DNA of 26,631 nt from Eshraghiella sp964405265. GTDB taxonomy: Bacteria > Bacillota > Clostridia > Lachnospirales > Lachnospiraceae. Under the pieces are notes generated by a model. It was not told the DNA's origin, ran no database searches, and was given only the letters and a program-made list of their open reading frames with translations. Below, piece by piece: positions 8,564 through 16,469 of this stretch. The position numbers were made by a program, and so were the translations under genes. Location: the NCBI GenBank assembly GCA_964405265.1, contig CAYONC010000017.1, forward strand, positions 1 to 26,631, in the 5' to 3' direction. Within the stretch, counting starts at the first letter, position 1. Every line of letters starts with the position of its first letter.

Positions 8564-9377
8564 TCTTGAAAAGCATTTCGGTGACAACAAGGTTTTAAAC
8601 GGAATCAGTCTCACCATTGAAAAGGGTGACATAATGGTCGTAATCGGTCCTTCCGGCTCCGGAAAAAGTACTTTTCTCAGATGTCTTAACTGTATGGAGG
8701 ATCCGACCGGCGGTCAGATTATTTTTAACGGCACGGATATTGCAAATCCCAAGGTTAACATCAATATCCACAGAAGACATATGGGTATGGTTTTCCAGCA
8801 TTTTAACCTGTTTAACAATAAAACCGTAATTCAAAACATAATGCTTGCGCCTGTTCACGTACGGCTTAGGCAGCTCCGCTCAGACAGACGCAGCAACTTT
8901 TTTACGCGCATTACCAATATTTTCAGAAAGGCAGACACAAAGAAGGCTCTTATTTCCGTAACGGACAGACGTTCTTCAATAATATCTGAATGCAGGGAAC
9001 AGGCAGTTCATCTGCTGGAACGTATAGGTCTTGAAGACAAGGCAGACGCTTACCCTTCTACCCTTTCAGGCGGACAGAAGCAGCGTGTTGCCATTGTACG
9101 GTCACTTGCAATGAATCCCGACGTCATTCTTTTTGATGAACCTACATCAGCCCTTGACCCCGAAATGGTCGGAGAAGTTCTTGACCTGATGAAGGATCTT
9201 GCAGAAGAAGGCATGACAATGATTGTTGTCACCCATGAAATGGGATTTGCCCGTGAAGTTGCCAATAAAGTCATATTTATTGACAATGGTCAGATTTTAG
9301 AGAGTGCACCGCCGGAAGATTTTTTTGGAAATCCGAAGCACCCGAGACTCAGGGAGTTTCTTGCTAAGGTACTTTAA
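8547..9377 (+). CDS. Amino-acid ABC transporter ATP-binding protein (GlnQ type) with an inserted segment
   Basis: This 276-residue ABC ATPase energises the transporter. Walker A is GPSGSGKS (34-41), the Q-loop glutamine is in MVFQHFNLF (Gln84), the signature is LSGGQ (173-177), Walker B is ILFDEP (194-199), the D-loop is SALD, and the H-loop is VVTHEMGFA (His220). GlnQ proteins are usually about 240-250 residues. The extra length lies at about 108-145, between Q-loop and signature, and is rich in Arg, Lys and Ser. The start is GTG at 8547, inside the permease gene, with an upstream AAGGAG at slightly long spacing; the 17-base overlap suggests coupled translation. It is the last gene of the operon, before a strong terminator. 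Confidence 0.95.
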   Translation: MIDVINLEKHFGDNKVLNGISLTIEKGDIMVVIGPSGSGKSTFLRCLNCMEDPTGGQIIFNGTDIANPKVNINIHRRHMGMVFQHFNLFNNKTVIQNIMLAPVHVRLRQLRSDRRSNFFTRITNIFRKADTKKALISVTDRRSSIISECREQAVHLLERIGLEDKADAYPSTLSGGQKQRVAIVRSLAMNPDVILFDEPTSALDPEMVGEVLDLMKDLAEEGMTMIVVTHEMGFAREVANKVIFIDNGQILESAPPEDFFGNPKHPRLREFLAKVL

Positions 9378-9390
9378 TATCAATTATCAT

Positions 9391-9438
9391 AAGCATATCA
9401 TTTTCAAAATCCATAAGAAAATGATATGCTTTTTTTTC
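9391..9438 (+). terminator. Rho-independent terminator of the ABC transporter operon
   Basis: A perfect 15-bp stem (AAGCATATCATTTTC, 9391-9405, pairing with 9417-9431) has an 11-base loop and is followed by a run of T. It starts 13 bases after the ATPase stop codon. Confidence 0.9.
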
Positions 9439-9444
9439 TTTTTT

Positions 9445-9453
9445 TGTTATAAT
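9445..9453 (+). promoter_or_regulatory. Extended -10 promoter of the debranching enzyme gene
   Basis: TGTTATAAT (9445-9453) is a perfect TATAAT with an extended TG. It lies immediately after the T-run of the upstream terminator and 33 bases before the start codon. The -35 position would fall inside the terminator hairpin and is poor (TATGCT), as is usual for extended -10 promoters. Confidence 0.55.
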
Positions 9454-9486
9454 GTTGTAAATATGACTGAACGGAGGATCAATTAA

Positions 9487-11547
9487 TTGATACAGCATAA
9501 TTTTTCCGGCTACCGGAATGATTACTCACTCGGGCGGAGTGCCTGGAGAACCTATCGTGAAGGTGCAGAATATGAATGGCTCATTACCAATGGTCTCGGC
9601 GGTTATGCTTCATTGAGTGTAATCAATGCCAACACAAGAACCTTTAACGGTCTTCTCAACGTTTCGCTCAATCCGCCTGCAGACAGATATACGGTACTTG
9701 CCAACATTACCGAGAGAATTATAACGGAGGACGGTACCGAAGCGGATTTTTCTTCATACAGAGATATAAGTGAAACGCATGAAGGGCACAGATATCTTAA
9801 TCATTTTGACTATGATGCATATCCTGTTTTTACCTACCAGTATTCCGATTTAACAATGATTAAGTCGATAGGAATGGACTATGGTAAGAACACTTCCGTC
9901 ATCTGCTATACGGTAAGGAACGGTATTAAACCCAAAAAGCTCCTGATTACGCCTGATTTCACATTCAAGACTCTCGGTGCAGCGGTTACGGATGACAGTC
10001 TCCGTTTTACGGTACAGTCAGACGGAAGCCTTCTTACGCTCACCCCTGATTCAAAGCGTGACATCAGTATACGTTTTCTTACATCAGAGGGCAGGTATAT
10101 CGACAGAAGCACCTATCCGGTAAGTATGGCAGTTCCGACCAATGTATACAAAAGCGGTATAATGTGTGACCTTGACATAAGGAACGGGCTTAACACATCC
10201 GACTGCTTTTATACGCCATATGACATTGAAATTGACGTCAGGTCCGGCGAAACGAGGAATTTCTATGTTGTATGCACCACGGAAGAAGACGTAAGTGTTA
10301 ACGGATTTGATGTACTTCATGCAATGAAAGAAAGAAAAAGCAGGTTAGCAGACAATCTTCCCGTGAAAAACAATCTTTTGGAGCGGCTCTGTTACAGTGC
10401 CGATAATTTCATTGTCCGACGCAGTTCAACCGGATGTAAGAGTATTCTTGCCGGTTTCCCCTGGTTCCTCGACTGGGGAAGAGATACAATGATTGCATTT
10501 ACCGGTCTTACCCTGTGTACGCACCGGTTTGATGATGCCGAAAGTATTCTGTTATCATTTGCAAAATATATAAAAGACGGTCTTCTTCCTAACGTATTCC
10601 CCAATACTTCCGAAGAACAGCCTTATTATAATACCATGGACGCATCAATGTGGTATTTCAACGCAGTATATAATTATATCCGCTATAATGATACAAAAAC
10701 TGCCGCAGATTTCGTGAAACAGAATATATATCCTGTTCTTGAACAGATAATCGAACATTACATTAAAGGCACGCATTTTTCAATCCATATGGATGATGAC
10801 TGTCTTATCAGCGGAGGAAGTGATTTCGACCAGATTACATGGATGGACGTAAGAGTCGGCGACTGGGTTGTTACGCCGCGCCACGGAAAGCCTGTTGAAA
10901 TTAATGCACTCTGGTATAATGCACTCAGAATTATGGCAGAGCTCTCTCCGGATGATGTGCGTCCGAAATATAACAGCCTTGCAGATAAGGTCAGAATCTC
11001 CTTTGAAAAAAAATTCTGGAATGAAGACGAACAGTGTCTGTATGACGTAATCAGCAAAAATCCGGACGGCAGTGACGCTCCTGATGGCAGAATAAGACCT
11101 AACCAGATAATTGCGGTTGCTCTGCCGTTCCCTGTTGTAACACCTGACAGAGAACGTCTTATTACCGATAAGGTGTATGAGCTTCTGTACACCCCGCTCG
11201 GCATACGTTCACTCTCCCCTTATGATTATGAATACAAGGGCAGTTATATCGGACGTCTCATTCTCAGGGATGCTGCTTATCACATGGGAACGGCATGGGG
11301 ATATATTACCGGCTTTTTCATAACGGCATATGTCAAAACACACGGAAAGAGTGATGACGCCATCGAAACGGCAAAGACACTTTTAACACCGATGACGGAT
11401 CATCTGAGCGACGGTTGTCTCGGAGGTGTTGCCGAAATATTTGACGGTGACTTTCCGTGTACATCACGCGGATGTTATACCCAGGCATGGAGTGTTGCCG
11501 AGTTAATCCGTGCATATTACGAGGATATTTTACAGCTGAGACCATAG
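9487..11547 (+). CDS. Bacterial glycogen debranching enzyme (amylo-alpha-1,6-glucosidase, GH133 type)
   Basis: This 686-residue protein has the two-part layout of bacterial debranching enzymes. Residues about 25-290 are the N-terminal beta-rich domain, opening with EWLITNGLGGYASLS. The rest is an (alpha/alpha)6 catalytic domain containing the hallmark PWFLDWGRDTMIAF (Asp334), SMWYFNAVYNY, MDVRVGDWVVTPRHGKPVEINALW and HMGTAWGYI. The enzyme cleaves alpha-1,6 branch points in glycogen or branched alpha-glucan, in the cytoplasm, as no signal peptide is seen. The start is TTG at 9487 behind CGGAGG; no in-frame ATG is close enough to compete. It is followed 15 bases later by a lipoprotein gene and probably shares its transcript. 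No glycogen synthase or phosphorylase gene is nearby. Confidence 0.93.
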   Translation: MIQHNFSGYRNDYSLGRSAWRTYREGAEYEWLITNGLGGYASLSVINANTRTFNGLLNVSLNPPADRYTVLANITERIITEDGTEADFSSYRDISETHEGHRYLNHFDYDAYPVFTYQYSDLTMIKSIGMDYGKNTSVICYTVRNGIKPKKLLITPDFTFKTLGAAVTDDSLRFTVQSDGSLLTLTPDSKRDISIRFLTSEGRYIDRSTYPVSMAVPTNVYKSGIMCDLDIRNGLNTSDCFYTPYDIEIDVRSGETRNFYVVCTTEEDVSVNGFDVLHAMKERKSRLADNLPVKNNLLERLCYSADNFIVRRSSTGCKSILAGFPWFLDWGRDTMIAFTGLTLCTHRFDDAESILLSFAKYIKDGLLPNVFPNTSEEQPYYNTMDASMWYFNAVYNYIRYNDTKTAADFVKQNIYPVLEQIIEHYIKGTHFSIHMDDDCLISGGSDFDQITWMDVRVGDWVVTPRHGKPVEINALWYNALRIMAELSPDDVRPKYNSLADKVRISFEKKFWNEDEQCLYDVISKNPDGSDAPDGRIRPNQIIAVALPFPVVTPDRERLITDKVYELLYTPLGIRSLSPYDYEYKGSYIGRLILRDAAYHMGTAWGYITGFFITAYVKTHGKSDDAIETAKTLLTPMTDHLSDGCLGGVAEIFDGDFPCTSRGCYTQAWSVAELIRAYYEDILQLRP

Positions 11548-11562
11548 AAAAGGAGGTCAGTC

Positions 11563-13011
11563 ATGAAGAAAAAATTACTAATTCTTGCCATAAGTTTATT
11601 ATCTGTTATGGGTCTTACCGCCTGTGCGGATAAAACGGACAAAAATAACGGCAGCAAAACCAACCTTGATTATACCTGTTACAGATTTGAGGATTCGGTT
11701 GACGAATCGGGTTATACCAACCGTACCTATTATTATGTTAACCAGGAAGGCTCATTCAGCCTTACTTTCAGGGTTAACCGCAATCACTATTCGGAGGATT
11801 TTCATCACGGAACAGCCGTAATTTCCAATGATGCACTGAATTATATGCGTTATTCCCTGATTGATACCGAAGGAAATACCATTATCGGATATGATGATTA
11901 TGCCGAATTTCACAGACTCGGAAGTACCGTTTATTTCAGCTATACTTCCATTGACGGTGCATTATGCGGTGTATTTAATGATGAAGGTAAAGAGCTTATT
12001 GATGAAAAATACAATGAAATAAGTCTTTTCCCTGAAACCGACGAAATCTTTTTCATGTGCAGACTGGATGATGACACATACGATATTTACCGTGAAAACG
12101 GTAAAGTAATTGCCGAGGGCATCAGCATACCCGATATTTCTTCTTCTGAATATGTCAATCGTTTCTCAAAATCCGGAAAAGGACTTTTTATATTTGAAAA
12201 TAACGGCAGACTTACCCTGCTCAGTGAATCCACCGGAGAAATCATCGCAGAAGTTGATTCCTCTGCTGCAAATACGCTGCCCGATTCATACCTTTCAGAA
12301 AATGAAGACGGCGTGAATGTAATGTATATCATAAGTGCCGATAATGACGCTGTATATCCGCTGGGTGCGGAATATACCGGCTGTATGTGTTACGCAACGA
12401 AAGATTACCGTTATATTTATGATAACTCATACAAAATTGTTGCAGTATTTAATGATAAGGGAGTTCTCAAGGAAGAGCCTGAGGATGCCACGATACATAT
12501 GCTGCATATCGCAGATACTTATAGCCTGATATATGAATATCCCGACAAATATGTCCTTAAAGGCGCCGGCAACAAACAGCTTATGAAATTCGATAAAGAT
12601 ACTTATACTCTTCTTTCCATTGTGGATTACGGTTTTGGAATCCGAAAAGGCGAAGATGTATTCCTCTATGATTTTTCGGGAAATGTCCTGTTTAAGGACC
12701 TTGAATACAATGGCAGCTACGTCCTTAAAAACGGCAGCAGCATAATTCATTTTGACGGAACAGATACGGTAATATCTTCTGAAACGTGCAGGGAGTATGT
12801 TGATACGCTTTACGGCAAATATTACCTGCTTAAGGATGAGCTTACCAAATATCAGGTGACAGATCTCAATTTCAGAGTTATATTTGAATTTGCTGCTGAT
12901 GATTTTTTGGAAATCCTTAAAGGAACCGGTTATCATCTTATAAAGCTGACTGATGGTCTTTATACACCGGACGGAAAGAAATTTGAATTTGAAAATCCGG
13001 AATTGTTATAA
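11563..13011 (+). CDS. Lipoprotein with WG-like beta-propeller repeats
   Basis: This 482-residue protein starts with a lipoprotein signal ending LTAC (Cys21) and so is anchored outside the cell membrane. The start follows a perfect AAAAGGAGG. After the signal come repeated units of a type seen in WG (KWG) repeat proteins: a strand, an x-D/N-x-x-G-x turn and a K-Y/D end, for example GVFNDEGKELIDEKYNEI at about 147-164. Less regular copies include LIDTEGNTIIGYDDY and LYDFSGNVLF. I infer a beta-propeller. There are no catalytic motifs; it could be a binding or scaffolding surface protein. It lies 15 bases after the debranching gene and ends at a terminator. Confidence 0.75.
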   Translation: MKKKLLILAISLLSVMGLTACADKTDKNNGSKTNLDYTCYRFEDSVDESGYTNRTYYYVNQEGSFSLTFRVNRNHYSEDFHHGTAVISNDALNYMRYSLIDTEGNTIIGYDDYAEFHRLGSTVYFSYTSIDGALCGVFNDEGKELIDEKYNEISLFPETDEIFFMCRLDDDTYDIYRENGKVIAEGISIPDISSSEYVNRFSKSGKGLFIFENNGRLTLLSESTGEIIAEVDSSAANTLPDSYLSENEDGVNVMYIISADNDAVYPLGAEYTGCMCYATKDYRYIYDNSYKIVAVFNDKGVLKEEPEDATIHMLHIADTYSLIYEYPDKYVLKGAGNKQLMKFDKDTYTLLSIVDYGFGIRKGEDVFLYDFSGNVLFKDLEYNGSYVLKNGSSIIHFDGTDTVISSETCREYVDTLYGKYYLLKDELTKYQVTDLNFRVIFEFAADDFLEILKGTGYHLIKLTDGLYTPDGKKFEFENPELL

Positions 13012-13017
13012 CAACAA

Positions 13018-13050
13018 GGCTCCGCTGTTTACGGGCGGAGCCTTTCTTTT
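13018..13050 (+). terminator. Terminator of the debranching enzyme/lipoprotein operon, overlapping the end of a convergent gene
   Basis: GGCTCCGC (13018-13025) pairs with GCGGAGCC (13035-13042) around a 9-base loop, followed by TTTCTTTT. The hairpin starts 7 bases after the lipoprotein stop. The last codons and stop of the convergent aminopeptidase gene lie in its loop and right arm. Confidence 0.8.
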
Positions 13051-14819
13051 GTCTCTTCACGAAGCCATTCTTTTTCATCCTCATCAAGATAAGGCGAAAT
13101 TGTATCATATACCTTTTTATGATAATCATTCAGCTGTCTTAGCTGTCTGTCACTCATTAATTCAATAAGTATGGATTCCCTGTCAAACGGCACCATGGTA
13201 AGAATTTCAAATTTCATAAACCTTCCGTTTTCATTGGTATAATCATTACGGCACAGAAGAAGGTTTTCAAGCCTTATTCCATAATCGCCTTCCTTATAAT
13301 ATCCCGGCTCATCCGATGTTATCATTCCATCCTCAAACGGAATACAGTCCTTTCTGTTTCTCATGCTGATACTCTGGGGGCCTTCGTGAACGTTAAGCAG
13401 ATACCCTACTCCATGGCCTGTTCCGTGATTATAATCAAGTCCCATTTCCCACAAATGGCGCCTTGCCTCAACATCCATACTGCTTCCGTCCGTTCCGTAC
13501 CGGAAATGCAGATTCGCAAGATTCAGGTTGCCCATAAGTACTGCCGTGTAATTCTTTTTCATTTCTTCGGTTATATTGCCTGTTGATACGGTTCTCGTAA
13601 TATCCGTTGTTCCCTGCAGATAATGTCCGCCGGTATCCATAAGAAGAAAATTATCCTTCTCAATCGATTTATCAGTTTCCTCTGTCGCCTCATAATGAAT
13701 TATTGCACCATGCTCTCCGAATGCAATTATTGGTGCAAAGCTTTCTCCGATATAATCTTTTTCACGGCTTCTTAATTTTATCAGTTCATCCGCAAGTGCA
13801 ATTTCGCTTCCGTGCAATGATTTTTTTATGCGGTATATAAGCTTTGTTACTGCCACGCCATCTTTTATATGAGCCTGTATCATGTTATATATCTCAGTAG
13901 GATTTTTAACAGCCTTCATCTGGGTCTCAGGGTTTATCCGGTTAATCACTTCCGGTCCCTTAATTCTTCCTGCAAGTGCTGTATTAACCCTGTTACGGTC
14001 AAGAAGAATCACATCTCCTTTACCATATTTTTCCATGTCGTTATATATATCAAAGTAAGGTCTGACACATATGTCCTCTTTCTCAAGCTTTTCCTTTATA
14101 TCATCACCCGCCGTCCCCGGCAGAACATACAGTAATGAAACATTCTTTTCAATAACGGCATATGCAAGCGGTACAGGACAGTATTTAATGTCATTGCCTC
14201 TAAGGTTAAAAAGCCATGCAATGTCATCAAGTGCTGTTATCAGGTGCACGGCTGCACCCTGTTCCTTCATTGCTTTTCTTACCCTCTCAATTTTGCTTCT
14301 TCTGCTTTCACCGCTGTACTCTGCAGCAAGCTCCCATATGGCATGCGAAGGCATTTGGGGTCTGTCATTCCATATGTCTCCTACAAGATCAATGTTTTCC
14401 CTAAACACGATATTCCTGCCGGCAAGAATCTTCTTCAACCCGTCGGCATAAGCCGCACTGACGGTTCTTCCGTCGTATCCGATGCAGCAACCGTCTTTTA
14501 CGCTTTTTTTAATATATTCCTGTATCGTCGGTGTTCCTTCGGAACCGGATTTTTTTAGTATGATTCCCGTACCGTCAAGCTGGCTTTCTGCCTGTATGAA
14601 ATACCTGCCGTCAGTCCACAGGCAGGCTTCATTCCCGGTAATCACAAGTGTACCCGCAGAGCCCGTAAAACCTGACATATACTCCCTGCACTTAAAATAA
14701 TCTCCCACATATTCAGACATATGAAAGTCATCCGTCGGAATAATATACACATCCACTCCTGACTTTTTCATTAAGTTACGCAGTTTTTCAATCCTGCACA
14801 TATATATATTTCCGCTCAT
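13029..14819 (-). CDS. Xaa-Pro aminopeptidase (M24B, creatinase fold)
   Basis: This cytoplasmic peptidase of about 596 residues removes an N-terminal residue before proline. It has the three-domain layout of large aminopeptidase P proteins: a creatinase-like N domain (IPTDDFHMSEY, GFTGSAGTLVIT), a second similar domain, and the pita-bread catalytic domain. The five metal ligands are visible: Asp in LMDTGGHY, Asp in TTDITRT, His in NHGTGHGVGY, Glu in SDEPGYY and Glu in IRLENLL. The ATG at 14819 shares a base with the stop of the upstream YolD-like gene (TGATG) and has GGAGG at proper spacing; a GTG 3 bases earlier is a less likely start. It is the third gene of an operon with a Y-family polymerase, an unexpected partner. 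Its end lies inside the convergent operon's terminator hairpin. Confidence 0.93.
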   Translation of the reverse strand: MSGNIYMCRIEKLRNLMKKSGVDVYIIPTDDFHMSEYVGDYFKCREYMSGFTGSAGTLVITGNEACLWTDGRYFIQAESQLDGTGIILKKSGSEGTPTIQEYIKKSVKDGCCIGYDGRTVSAAYADGLKKILAGRNIVFRENIDLVGDIWNDRPQMPSHAIWELAAEYSGESRRSKIERVRKAMKEQGAAVHLITALDDIAWLFNLRGNDIKYCPVPLAYAVIEKNVSLLYVLPGTAGDDIKEKLEKEDICVRPYFDIYNDMEKYGKGDVILLDRNRVNTALAGRIKGPEVINRINPETQMKAVKNPTEIYNMIQAHIKDGVAVTKLIYRIKKSLHGSEIALADELIKLRSREKDYIGESFAPIIAFGEHGAIIHYEATEETDKSIEKDNFLLMDTGGHYLQGTTDITRTVSTGNITEEMKKNYTAVLMGNLNLANLHFRYGTDGSSMDVEARRHLWEMGLDYNHGTGHGVGYLLNVHEGPQSISMRNRKDCIPFEDGMITSDEPGYYKEGDYGIRLENLLLCRNDYTNENGRFMKFEILTMVPFDRESILIELMSDRQLRQLNDYHKKVYDTISPYLDEDEKEWLREETKERLRP

Positions 14820-15025
14820 CACAATTCCTCCGGTACAAAATAATCACATTCATCATATTCATCATACTGTCTTTCCTTCAGTTCATCAGCATGCCCTCTT
14901 AAGGCTGCAAACGGTGCAAATATTTTTGCCCTGTTCTGTCTGTCCATTTTGACCCGTGTGCTTTTGTGTTCTCCCTCAAACGGATATTTTATGCCAATTA
15001 TGTCTTCATATTCAAATTGTCCCAT
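14819..15025 (-). CDS. YolD-like small protein next to a Y-family polymerase
   Basis: This 68-residue protein has a central RQNRAKIFAPFAALRGH stretch that matches the RAAQFAPFAALTGY-type core of YolD-like proteins, which in Firmicutes are commonly encoded beside UmuC/DinB-like polymerases. The remainder is charged, with an acidic tyrosine/aspartate-rich end. YolD proteins are thought to be accessory to translesion synthesis; the mechanism is not established. The ATG directly follows the polymerase TAA stop, and its last base is shared with the aminopeptidase start, so translation is tightly coupled on both sides. It is shorter than many family members. Confidence 0.8.
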   Translation of the reverse strand: MGQFEYEDIIGIKYPFEGEHKSTRVKMDRQNRAKIFAPFAALRGHADELKERQYDEYDECDYFVPEEL

Positions 15026-16381
15026 TTATGCCCTGTGCCCTCCTATCTGATTATTCCGTTCCATAGCAGTTGCATTTTTTTCAAGATTCATTCCTTTCAG
15101 TATTGAGTTTTTACCGTATTTTTTTCTTATGTCAATCATTGTCTTCTGTATATTTTTTTCTTTATCCGCTTCTTCCGGGCTTGTAAATATATCATACTGT
15201 TCATATCCTTCTTCAACAAGATTATTTGCAGAAATCTGCAGCTTTCTTACAAGCAGCCTGTCAGATACTATTCTGTCATAGAGCTCCAGTATGCATTCCG
15301 TGATTCGGCGTGTGCTGTTGGTTGCTGTTCCCGTGGATGTACTGCCGTGTGCGGATTTAGGCAGACACCTGCCGTAACGGTCAGTTTCCACCACTCCTTT
15401 ATATCCGGTTTCCATATTGCTTTTGTCATATGTTACCGTAAGTGTAAACGATGACGAAGCCACGGATTTTTCCACCATATCAAGTACCAGTGCATCTGTC
15501 ATTTCCTTAACTATAAGCCTCGCATCCTGAAATGAATACGGTTCCTGCAGCACCTGTCCCGAACTGAGACTGCTTATCTCCGTCCGATAGGTTTTAATAT
15601 CCCTCATGGTACAGGGTTCATATCCCCACGCATGATCTATCAGTATCTCTGCATCCACTCCAAACATTCTGTAAAAAATATCTTCATTGTATACGGATGC
15701 CCTTGCAATGTCCCCCATGGTATACATTCCTGCCTGTTTAAGTCTGGCGGATACGCCTCTGCCTATCCGCCAGAAATCACTTATCGGCTTATGTCCCCAC
15801 AGCTGTCTTCTGTATGTCATTTCATCAAGATATGCAATCCTGACACCGTCACTGTCTGCAGGCATATGCTTTGCAACTATGTCCATGGCAATTTTACACA
15901 GGTAAAGATTAGTTCCGATACCAGCCGTCGCAGTTATTCCGGTTGTTTTTAATACGTCCTTTATCATGGTGACCGCAAGCTCATGCGCGGTCATTTTGTA
16001 CATATCAAGATAATGCGCAACGTCAATAAAACATTCATCTATACTGTATGGATGAATGTCATCACTGCTGACATATTTAAGATAGGTTGAATATACAATT
16101 CCCGAAACTTCTATATAGCGTGACATTCTCGGTTTTGCAATTATATATTCAATCTCCGTTCCCGTACGGTTTTTATGCTCCAAAAGCTTCTGCTTAACTT
16201 CAAACAGCCTCGGTCTTCCCGGTATCCCGTACTCCTTGAGTGATGGGGAAACGGCAAGGCATATTGTCTTGTCAGTCCTGCTCTCGTCTGCTACCACCAG
16301 ATTGGTTTTCAAAGGATCAAGTCCCCTGTCCGCACATTCAACGGATGCAAAAAAAGATTTCAAATCTATCGCTATATACAT
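15026..16381 (-). CDS. Y-family (UmuC/DinB-like) translesion DNA polymerase
   Basis: This polymerase of about 451 residues has the Y-family catalytic acids: Asp in IAIDLKSFFASVE near the N-terminus and Asp/Glu in SIDECFID near residue 115. The FF of SFFASVE includes the steric-gate aromatic. Finger/palm and little-finger domains follow. Near the C-terminus EQYDIF resembles a QLDLF-type sliding-clamp-binding motif, then comes a conserved YGKNSILKGMNL tail ending QIGGH. It copies past damaged bases. Two starts are possible: ATG at 16387 or 16381. I prefer 16381, because the GAGG site is only 3 bases from the first but about 9 from the second. It heads an operon with the YolD-like protein and aminopeptidase. 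I saw no GAAC-N4-GTTC-type SOS box upstream. Confidence 0.93.
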   Translation of the reverse strand: MYIAIDLKSFFASVECADRGLDPLKTNLVVADESRTDKTICLAVSPSLKEYGIPGRPRLFEVKQKLLEHKNRTGTEIEYIIAKPRMSRYIEVSGIVYSTYLKYVSSDDIHPYSIDECFIDVAHYLDMYKMTAHELAVTMIKDVLKTTGITATAGIGTNLYLCKIAMDIVAKHMPADSDGVRIAYLDEMTYRRQLWGHKPISDFWRIGRGVSARLKQAGMYTMGDIARASVYNEDIFYRMFGVDAEILIDHAWGYEPCTMRDIKTYRTEISSLSSGQVLQEPYSFQDARLIVKEMTDALVLDMVEKSVASSSFTLTVTYDKSNMETGYKGVVETDRYGRCLPKSAHGSTSTGTATNSTRRITECILELYDRIVSDRLLVRKLQISANNLVEEGYEQYDIFTSPEEADKEKNIQKTMIDIRKKYGKNSILKGMNLEKNATAMERNNQIGGHRA

Positions 16382-16407
16382 TTTCATCTTCCTCTTTTCT
16401 TTATACT

Positions 16408-16416
16408 ATTTTACCA
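16408..16416 (-). promoter_or_regulatory. Extended -10 promoter of the polymerase operon
   Basis: On the minus strand TGGTAAAAT (16408-16416) gives a TAAAAT -10 with an extended TG, about 27 bases before the start codon. It touches the T-run of the upstream operon's terminator. The -35 position (TGGATG) is weak. Confidence 0.45.
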
Positions 16417-16452
16417 CAAAAAAACTCCTTCATCCATATACGGATGAAGGAG
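16417..16452 (-). terminator. Rho-independent terminator of the seven-gene signalling operon
   Basis: A perfect 11-bp stem (CTCCTTCATCC / GGATGAAGGAG, 16425-16435 with 16442-16452) with a 6-base loop is followed on the minus strand by seven or more T. It starts 17 bases after the stop of the HD-GYP gene. Confidence 0.9.
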
Positions 16453-16469
16453 GTATGTATCAGTATGTA

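Noticed and set aside
12427..12936. A 169-residue minus-strand reading frame.
   Set aside because: It is antisense to the lipoprotein gene, which has a lipobox, a perfect ribosome binding site and repeats; the antisense frame has none of these.
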